Shown here piece by piece: positions 34,849-39,896 of a DNA stretch of 39,896 nt. Origin of the DNA: Mongoliibacter sp. (lineage in GTDB: Bacteria; Bacteroidota; Bacteroidia; Cytophagales; Cyclobacteriaceae); the NCBI RefSeq assembly GCF_007692705.1, contig NZ_REBN01000109.1:1-39896 (forward strand), in the 5' to 3' direction. A program made the position numbers and the translations under genes. The notes beneath the pieces are model-generated. The model was not told where the DNA came from. It worked only from the letters and a program-made list of their open reading frames with translations, and did not search any database. Each line of letters starts with the position of its first letter. Within the stretch, counting starts at the first letter, position 1.

Positions 34849-36222
34849 ATGAAATTTTACCTGAAGTATTCTTTTTTGTTGTTTTTACTATGTACGTGTG
34901 GTAGACCGGATATTCTTGATCAAGATCTTTATGGGCACGAACTGACAGCAAGGTCATTAGAAAAATCAATGGAGGATAATTTGCTCGCAACTTGGTATCC
35001 TATTTCATTTGACTTTGATTCAGGTGGCTATTTCAGTAATTTTGATTATCAATTTAATCTGATTGAGGGCAGTCATGATAAATTTATCGTCACACAGGCA
35101 AGACACTTATGGTCTAGTGCTGTTGCAATGCAGGTTTATCCAGAAGTTGAATATTATTCAAAAGGTGCAAAGTTAGGGTTCGAATTCCTGAAAAATCATA
35201 TGTGGGATCCGTTAAATGGCGGATTTTTTCAAATGGTGAATAGATCGGGAAGGCCGTTGTTGGAAAACGAAAGTATGAAAACGGCGTATGGCAACAGTTT
35301 TGGCATTTATGCTTTGGCTACTTATTTTGAGGTAAGTGGAGACTCAGCAGCGTTAGATCTCGCTATTCAGGCCTTTCAATGGTTGGATGAAAACAGTTAT
35401 GACCCTGTACATGGCGGATATTTTCAACACTTGAGCCAGAGTGGAGAACCAATCAATAGAAAAGATGATACTCCTTCTGGCTCAGACTTGGGGTATAAAG
35501 ATCAAAATTCTTCAATACACTTACTAGAAGCTTTCACAGCCCTGTATAAGGTCTGGGATGACTTTATTCTTGAAAAGAGGCTTGAAGAAATGTTGCTTTT
35601 GGTCAGGGATACCATTACGCATGAGGACGGCTACCTTATATTATTTTTCAAGCCTGATTGGACTCCGGTTTCATTTCAGCAAGAAAGTAGAGAAACTATT
35701 TTGAATCATCGTCAATTGGATCACGTGTCCTATGGCCATGATGTGGAGACTGCTTTTCTTATGATGGAGTCAGCCCACGCCTTGGGTTGGGGAGATGATG
35801 AAATTACTTTGAATCAAGGGAAAAAGATGATTGATCATGCATTAACTTATGGTTGGGATGATGAAAATGGAGGATTCTACGATGAGGGTTATTATTTCAA
35901 GGGAGAAAATGAACCGGAAGTCATCAAAGATTCCAAAAACTGGTGGGCTCAGGCAGAAGGCATGAATGCTTTGCTGATGATGGCAAATTATTATCCAGAT
36001 GATGAAATGGACTATTTAGGAAAATTTCAGCAACAATGGGAATATATCCAAAACTACCTAATAGATCACGTCCACGGGGATTGGTATCCTGGTGGCTTGG
36101 ACAAACAACCTGAAATGAAAACTGCTGATAAAGGACATATTTGGAAAGGTAATTACCATCAATTGCGTTCTTTCAAGCACAGTATAGAAATGTTAAGAAA
36201 TATGGACGTAGGCAAGGATTGA
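34849..36222 (+). CDS. Exported AGE-family epimerase/isomerase-like lipoprotein
   Basis: 457 aa from ATG at 34849; this start gives a lipoprotein-like signal (FLLFLLCTCG, Cys17), while a TTG at 34807 would not. The body is an (alpha/alpha)6 barrel of the N-acylglucosamine 2-epimerase type, with repeated GG[FY]F turns: SGGYFSNFDYQ, NGGFFQMVNRSGRPL, HGGYFQHLSQSGEP and NGGFYDEGYYF; further elements are YGHDVETAFLMMESA, NWWAQAEGMNALLMM and HIWKGNYHQLRS. Such enzymes epimerise or isomerise glucose, mannose or beta-1,4-linked disaccharides (cellobiose 2-epimerase-like). AGE enzymes are usually cytoplasmic, so export is notable. It converges on the DtxR gene with a 33-bp gap. Confidence 0.85.
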   Translation: MKFYLKYSFLLFLLCTCGRPDILDQDLYGHELTARSLEKSMEDNLLATWYPISFDFDSGGYFSNFDYQFNLIEGSHDKFIVTQARHLWSSAVAMQVYPEVEYYSKGAKLGFEFLKNHMWDPLNGGFFQMVNRSGRPLLENESMKTAYGNSFGIYALATYFEVSGDSAALDLAIQAFQWLDENSYDPVHGGYFQHLSQSGEPINRKDDTPSGSDLGYKDQNSSIHLLEAFTALYKVWDDFILEKRLEEMLLLVRDTITHEDGYLILFFKPDWTPVSFQQESRETILNHRQLDHVSYGHDVETAFLMMESAHALGWGDDEITLNQGKKMIDHALTYGWDDENGGFYDEGYYFKGENEPEVIKDSKNWWAQAEGMNALLMMANYYPDDEMDYLGKFQQQWEYIQNYLIDHVHGDWYPGGLDKQPEMKTADKGHIWKGNYHQLRSFKHSIEMLRNMDVGKD

Positions 36223-36255
36223 TTAACTGTTTTTAATCCCCAGTTTTATTTTCAA

Positions 36256-36918
36256 TTATTGCATAATAAGAATATTATTGACAACTTCTTTCGACATAAA
36301 TATGGATTTTTTGTTGTCTACCAGAATCTCTATGGAACCATCAAATTCCACTTTGTCCATTACTTTTATTCTAGCTCCTATATATGCACCAACTTTATCC
36401 AAATACCTTAAAAAAGCTGCACTGCTGTCTTTCACAGCTACAATTTGACCGGTAGCATTGATCTCCAACTCTGATAATGGTAAGCGTGGCCTTGAGCGTA
36501 CATCTCCATATTCATCTGGGATAGGATCACCGTGTGGATCAAACTTGGGAAAACCGAGGTACTCATCCAGTCTTTGAATCAGAATTTTTGACTTGATGTG
36601 TTCCAATTCGTCAGCAACTTCATGGACCTCATCCCAGGAAAAGTTGAGCTTTTCTACTAAAAATACTTCCCAAAGTCTGTGCTTCCGAATGGTCTGCAAT
36701 GCTAATTTTTTACCCTCTTCAGTAATATGAACACCATAATATTTCCTGTATTCAATTACTTCCTTTTCTCCCAATTTTCTCAGCATGTCAGATACTGAGG
36801 CGGGACGGGTTTTCATTTCAGCTGAAATATCATTTGTGGATACACTCTTCTTTCCTTCTTCGGAAAGGTGAAAAATGGCTTTTAGGTAATTCTCTTCAGA
36901 ATAGGTGAGTTCAAGCAT
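36256..36918 (-). CDS. DtxR/MntR family metal-dependent transcriptional regulator
   Basis: 220 aa from ATG at 36918, giving the family start MLELTYSEENYLKAIFHLSE; a start 7 codons upstream is possible. N-terminal winged HTH (about 25-70), dimerisation and metal domain with KHRLWEVFLVEKL (His80, Glu84) and VHEVADELEHIKS (His99, Asp103, Glu106, His107), and a C-terminal FeoA-like SH3 domain (about 145-220). Aligned to C. diphtheriae DtxR, Asn10 replaces Met10 and Asp103 replaces Cys102, so selectivity for Fe or Mn cannot be read off. It likely represses metal-uptake genes elsewhere; none is adjacent. Confidence 0.93.
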   Translation of the reverse strand: MLELTYSEENYLKAIFHLSEEGKKSVSTNDISAEMKTRPASVSDMLRKLGEKEVIEYRKYYGVHITEEGKKLALQTIRKHRLWEVFLVEKLNFSWDEVHEVADELEHIKSKILIQRLDEYLGFPKFDPHGDPIPDEYGDVRSRPRLPLSELEINATGQIVAVKDSSAAFLRYLDKVGAYIGARIKVMDKVEFDGSIEILVDNKKSIFMSKEVVNNILIMQ

Positions 36919-36936
36919 CTGTCTTATGTTTTGATG

Positions 36937-36944
36937 CAAAGATA
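36937..36944 (-). promoter_or_regulatory. Candidate -7 element of the dtxR-family gene
   Basis: On the minus strand the sequence is TATCTTTG, an exact TAnnTTTG match, 18 bp upstream of the ATG at 36918. The -33 box is not clear. Confidence 0.35.
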
Positions 36945-36991
36945 GTAATTTAGACGATGCTAAAAAATAGTTTACTAGAGACTAAAAGAGC

Positions 36992-37213
36992 TGTGGATAA
37001 CTCCTTTTTAATTGTGATACATACATTAGGTATGACTAAAATATGATTTAGGATCGACATAAAAAAGGCTTATTGTAATGAAATACAATTGCTTATAAAA
37101 CGTGTTAAACAGATAAAGTCAGATTTTTTCAAAAATAATTGAGTTTCCAATATCAGATAATTGGTTTCTAAATAACCAGTTTGGTGGATAACTTTTTTTC
37201 AGGATGTTGATAA
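36992..37213 (-). other. Cluster of DnaA-box-like sites (possible oriC part)
   Basis: Read on the minus strand: TTATCCACA at 36992-37000 (exact consensus), TTATCCACC at 37183-37191 (one mismatch) and TTATCAACA at 37205-37213 (one mismatch). The last two are 22 bp apart, about two helical turns, and all three have the same orientation. They lie in a non-coding AT-rich region. Whether this is the replication origin, or a DnaA titration or regulatory site, cannot be decided here. Confidence 0.45.
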
Positions 37214-37500
37214 AGCTTTGTATGGTCTGTTTTCCCTCAAAAAAATGAATCGGATATTTCACAAGGTTTTTTGGCTTGTTTTAAAAGAGCAATTCAGAAG
37301 TTATCAAAGGTGTCATTGAATAGAAAGTTTGATAACCTTTGATTAGGGTGAAGCCGGAAAAATTGATTGTATTTCTTTTAAAAGAGTATTCATAAAAAAT
37401 AGGGAATTGGCAATAACTAGGATTAATACCTAAAAAAAATTACATACGATTTAGTAAAATGAGATTAAGTTTATATCTCAGCCTATATTGCGCTTTTATT

Positions 37501-38625
37501 TTAAGTAGAGGTTATATGGTTGTCTATCAGATCTAGAAACTTTTCCTTTTCAGTTTCCCAAAGAGCTTCTTGCGCAGTAAACTTGTCATAAAATACTTTT
37601 GACTTGATGAATTGTAAAACAGATTGATGATCATTTGGATTTTGAAAGTCAACTTCGATTCCTGCACCATATTTTTCTGCCAATGATTTCCATGCGGTGT
37701 TAGGGCTAAAAAGAAATGCTTTATTTAGTGCTAGGCATTCATACAGCTTACTGGGTATTTTAGGGCTTATACTTTTTATTTGGTGATAGGGAAGCAAAAT
37801 AAGGTCTGCGGCTTTGTAGGCTTCCAATATTAAGGTATAATCTAAAGGCTTGTCCTCAATACATGCATGGATGTATGGTTTATCTCTTACAAGATCCCTG
37901 AGTTTGTTCCTAAAACCTTCAAGAGGCGCATGTCCTAAAATTTTCAAACGAGCGTATGGATTAATTTTTAAAATGTTTTCAAACCACAAAATAGCGTCTA
38001 TACCACCATAAACTTCAGCCAGAGTGCCGCAAAGAAGGAACTGAATAGCATCAGCTTCAATCTTGAAGGGTTTTGAACCTTGTGTTATAGGTCCTTGATA
38101 TTTGTTTTCAAAAATTGTAAAATTCTTTATAGCATGGAATTCATTTGGATAACATTTTTCAGCAAAAATAAAATGATCTATAAATGGTCTTGAACTTGAT
38201 TCAATCAATTTTACTATTCCTGCGAAGAAGGATTTTTCTATTCCATATTTACCGTTGTTGTACTTTATGTTTAGAGAATAGTTTTCCTGTATATCATAGA
38301 TGACTTTATATTTAAGCAAAAACTTCCCTAACAAAGCATATGGGAGGAGCTCATAAGTCGTTACAATTAGAATTTTGGGTTTGATTTTGATTAAAAGCTT
38401 TAAAAGTCTGAAACCAGCTGCAAAACGTGAAATTGAATTTCTATTTTTGTAAAAAAGGGGGTGGAATTTTATGGATTTTTCATCTCTTTCTTTTTTTGAA
38501 CAAAATCCTATGATGTTTATCTGGTATTTATTTGTTTCACGCAGCGAAAGCCCAAATTTGTAGTAGCTTCTTGAATCCTTGAGGGGTTTAAGCACAGAAG
38601 CAATGGCAATTTTGACAGGCTGCAT
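37501..38625 (-). CDS. Glycosyltransferase family 4-like protein
   Basis: 374 aa from ATG at 38625 (MQPVKIAIASVLKPLKDSR); the frame opens nine codons upstream but this start fits the GT-B N-terminal strand. N-terminal half: LIVTTYELLPYALLGKFLL and KVIYDIQENYSLN. C-terminal half: FLLCGTLAEVYGGIDAILWF, RLKILGHAPL, YKAADLILLPYHQIKSISPK and IPSKLYECLALNKAFLF, with the GT4-type donor-site sequence but a less regular E-x7-E than the gene at 1490. It likely adds a sugar in glycan or glycolipid synthesis. It is divergent from dapD across a 35-bp gap, so promoters must overlap. Confidence 0.8.
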   Translation of the reverse strand: MQPVKIAIASVLKPLKDSRSYYKFGLSLRETNKYQINIIGFCSKKERDEKSIKFHPLFYKNRNSISRFAAGFRLLKLLIKIKPKILIVTTYELLPYALLGKFLLKYKVIYDIQENYSLNIKYNNGKYGIEKSFFAGIVKLIESSSRPFIDHFIFAEKCYPNEFHAIKNFTIFENKYQGPITQGSKPFKIEADAIQFLLCGTLAEVYGGIDAILWFENILKINPYARLKILGHAPLEGFRNKLRDLVRDKPYIHACIEDKPLDYTLILEAYKAADLILLPYHQIKSISPKIPSKLYECLALNKAFLFSPNTAWKSLAEKYGAGIEVDFQNPNDHQSVLQFIKSKVFYDKFTAQEALWETEKEKFLDLIDNHITST

Positions 38626-38660
38626 AGTATATTTTAAAATGAATTGAATCAACCAAAAAT

Positions 38661-39476
38661 ATGGAATTAAGAGCTATAATAGAAAAAGCCTGGGAAAACA
38701 GGGAATTATTAAAAGAAAAGGAAGTACAAATTGCCATAAAGACTGTAATCAGTGACTTGGATATTGGAAAGCTTAGGGTTGCAGAACCATTGGAAAATGG
38801 TGAATGGCAGGTAAATGACTGGGTCAAGAAGGCAGTAATCCTTTACTTCCCAATCCAAAAAATGCATACTATTGAGGTAGGACCTTTTGAGTTTCATGAT
38901 AAAATGGCACTTAAGACCAATTATGCCAAACAAGGAGTAAGAGTTGTACCCCATGCTGTGGCACGCTATGGAGCCTTTTTAGCAAGCGGAGTAGTTATGA
39001 TGCCATCATACGTCAACATAGGCGCTTATGTGGATAGTGGCACGATGGTTGATACCTGGGCTACGGTTGGTTCTTGTGCACAAATTGGCAAAAATGTCCA
39101 TTTAAGCGGCGGAGTCGGCATTGGAGGAGTTTTGGAACCTGTACAAGCAGCTCCCGTTATCATTGAAGAAGGCGCGTTTATTGGCTCAAGAGCTATTATC
39201 GTGGAAGGAGTGAGGATTGGCAAAGAAGCAGTGATTGGGGCAGGTGTTACATTGACAGCAAGTTCCAAGATTATAGACGTTACAGGAAGAGAACCCAAAG
39301 AATATAAAGGCTATGTGCCGCCACGTTCAGTGGTAATCCCTGGTTCAATTACTAAAAATTTTCCTGCTGGAGAGTTTCAAGTACCCTGTGCTTTAATCAT
39401 TGGACAAAGAAAAGCTTCTACAGATCTCAAAACTTCTTTGAATGACGCATTGAGAGAAAATAATGTAGCAGTTTAA
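38661..39476 (+). CDS. dapD: 2,3,4,5-tetrahydropyridine-2,6-dicarboxylate N-succinyltransferase
   Basis: 271 aa, the full family length. N-terminal helical domain (1-100) including KLRVAEPLENGEWQVNDWVK and the substrate-binding KTNYAKQGVRVVPHAVARYG; then the left-handed beta-helix of hexapeptide repeats (ASGVVMMPSYVNIGAYVDSG, GTMVDTWATVGSCAQIG, HLSGGVGIGGVLEPVQA, IIEEGAFIGSRAIIVEGVRI); C-terminal strand with YVPPRSVVIPGS. It transfers succinyl from succinyl-CoA in the lysine and meso-diaminopimelate pathway. Probably starts a transcript that goes into the TPR lipoprotein gene 16 bp downstream. Confidence 0.97.
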   Translation: MELRAIIEKAWENRELLKEKEVQIAIKTVISDLDIGKLRVAEPLENGEWQVNDWVKKAVILYFPIQKMHTIEVGPFEFHDKMALKTNYAKQGVRVVPHAVARYGAFLASGVVMMPSYVNIGAYVDSGTMVDTWATVGSCAQIGKNVHLSGGVGIGGVLEPVQAAPVIIEEGAFIGSRAIIVEGVRIGKEAVIGAGVTLTASSKIIDVTGREPKEYKGYVPPRSVVIPGSITKNFPAGEFQVPCALIIGQRKASTDLKTSLNDALRENNVAV

Positions 39477-39492
39477 AAAAAGTTTATTAATA

Positions 39493-39896
39493 ATGAAATT
39501 CAGTAAATGGGTATATGTTGCCCTTATCAGCATAATCTTAGCTTCTTGTTCTTCCGGAGAGTCCAATAAAGGAGATCAGCTTTATGCTGCAGGAAATTAT
39601 GAAGAAGCCATAAATGCGTACAATTCCTATTTGGTAAACAGACCTAAAAATGTACAGGCTTTGTACAATAGGGGTCGTTCGCATGAAGAATTGGGAGAGT
39701 ATGATAAAGCAGAAAGAGATTTTCTGGCTGCATTAACACATGATGCTAAGAATACGCAAGTTTTGTTAAGTCTTTCAAATATTTATCAAAAACAGAAAAA
39801 GCACACTAGTGCTTTACTGTATGCTGAATATGCGGTAGAAGTAGCTGGAGCACCTGCTATGGCATATTTCATGAAAGCCAGGGCATTACATCAGCT
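39493..39896 (+). CDS. TPR-repeat lipoprotein, N-terminal part
   Basis: Partial: starts with ATG at 39493 and runs past the right edge, leaving about 134 codons. Signal peptide with lipobox LASC (Cys19). Then TPR repeats: GDQLYAAGNYEEAINAYNSY, ALYNRGRSHEELGEYDKAER and VLLSLSNIYQKQKKHTSALL. A lipid-anchored TPR protein of the periplasm that probably acts as a scaffold for protein-protein contacts, as with other Bacteroidota lipoproteins of this kind. Sixteen bases separate it from dapD. The C-terminal part is not visible. Confidence 0.85.
   Translation, partial: MKFSKWVYVALISIILASCSSGESNKGDQLYAAGNYEEAINAYNSYLVNRPKNVQALYNRGRSHEELGEYDKAERDFLAALTHDAKNTQVLLSLSNIYQKQKKHTSALLYAEYAVEVAGAPAMAYFMKARALHQ

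Larger units (their letters stand above)
36919..37500. other. 582-bp AT-rich gene-free region with DnaA-box-like sites
   Basis: The largest non-coding stretch in the window. It holds the dtxR promoter at its left end, three DnaA-box-like 9-mers in one orientation (36992-37000, 37183-37191, 37205-37213), two inverted TTATCAAA elements (37301-37308, 37328-37335), and AT-rich sequence on the right. There is a short 24-codon frame at 37244, judged chance. No RNA gene recognised. Confidence 0.6.

Noticed and set aside
37244-37318. 24-codon open frame on the plus strand in the gap after dtxR
   Set aside because: Short, no conserved look and in AT-rich DNA with candidate DnaA boxes; chance is more likely.
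37461-37479. GAGAT/ATCTC hairpin near the end of the GT4 gene at 37501
   Set aside because: Only five base pairs, a nine-base loop and a poor T-run; too weak to call a terminator.
1-39896. tRNA, rRNA, CRISPR or insertion-sequence signals
   Set aside because: No clover-leaf-like gene, repeat-spacer pattern, transposase or rRNA-like sequence was found by reading; a tRNAscan or Rfam run was not possible.

Overview
The window looks like a stretch of chromosome from a member of the Bacteroidota, most likely Cytophagales and possibly a Cyclobacteriaceae-type marine or haloalkaline bacterium. The family-level guess is inference from gene content and moderate AT-richness. Pointers are a DUF5916 CBM9/beta-barrel protein, DUF4301, DUF5777, a TlpA-like protein with an N-terminal DUF4369-like region, many lipoproteins with short lipoboxes, scarce Shine-Dalgarno sequences, and a few TAnnTTTG-type -7 promoter elements. 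I found no rRNA, tRNA, CRISPR array, insertion sequence or prophage.

Layout. 1-4955 (minus): envelope polysaccharide genes, transcribed YfhO-like membrane protein, GT4 glycosyltransferase, FkbM methyltransferase, then a flippase cut by the window edge. 5060-9237: a DinB-like protein, a DUF5916 outer-membrane protein and a ceramidase-like lipoprotein. 9373-12563: an MsbA-type ABC exporter converging on a TlpA-like thioredoxin lipoprotein through a shared terminator. 12702-16241 (minus): smc. 16613-19244 (plus): a small conserved-looking membrane protein, then a Rieske / YceI / DUF5777 operon. 19247-23337: a GT39-like membrane protein, a WYL regulator and a DUF4301 protein. 23411-26380 (minus): pxpA-pxpB-pxpC (5-oxoprolinase) followed by a CPBP membrane protease in one tightly packed operon. 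26513-36222 (plus): a thioesterase, a secreted protein, an M28 peptidase, an LCAD-like acyl-CoA dehydrogenase, a long-chain acyl-CoA ligase, a GMC oxidoreductase and an exported AGE-family epimerase. 36256-39896: a DtxR-family regulator, a 582-bp AT-rich non-coding region with DnaA-box-like sites, a GT4 glycosyltransferase, dapD, and the start of a TPR lipoprotein.

Most of this is ordinary housekeeping and accessory metabolism. The most interesting parts are: (1) the Rieske-YceI-DUF5777 operon, which reads like an uncharacterised periplasmic electron-transfer or quinone-linked module ending in an outer-membrane barrel; (2) the DUF4301 protein, whose motifs resemble UDP-sugar pyrophosphorylase-type nucleotidyltransferases; (3) the gene-free region at 36919-37500, with one perfect and two one-mismatch DnaA boxes in the same orientation, a candidate replication origin or DnaA-binding locus; (4) the fusion of the 5-oxoprolinase operon with a CPBP protease. 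Several genes use GTG or TTG starts, and several terminators are very clear.
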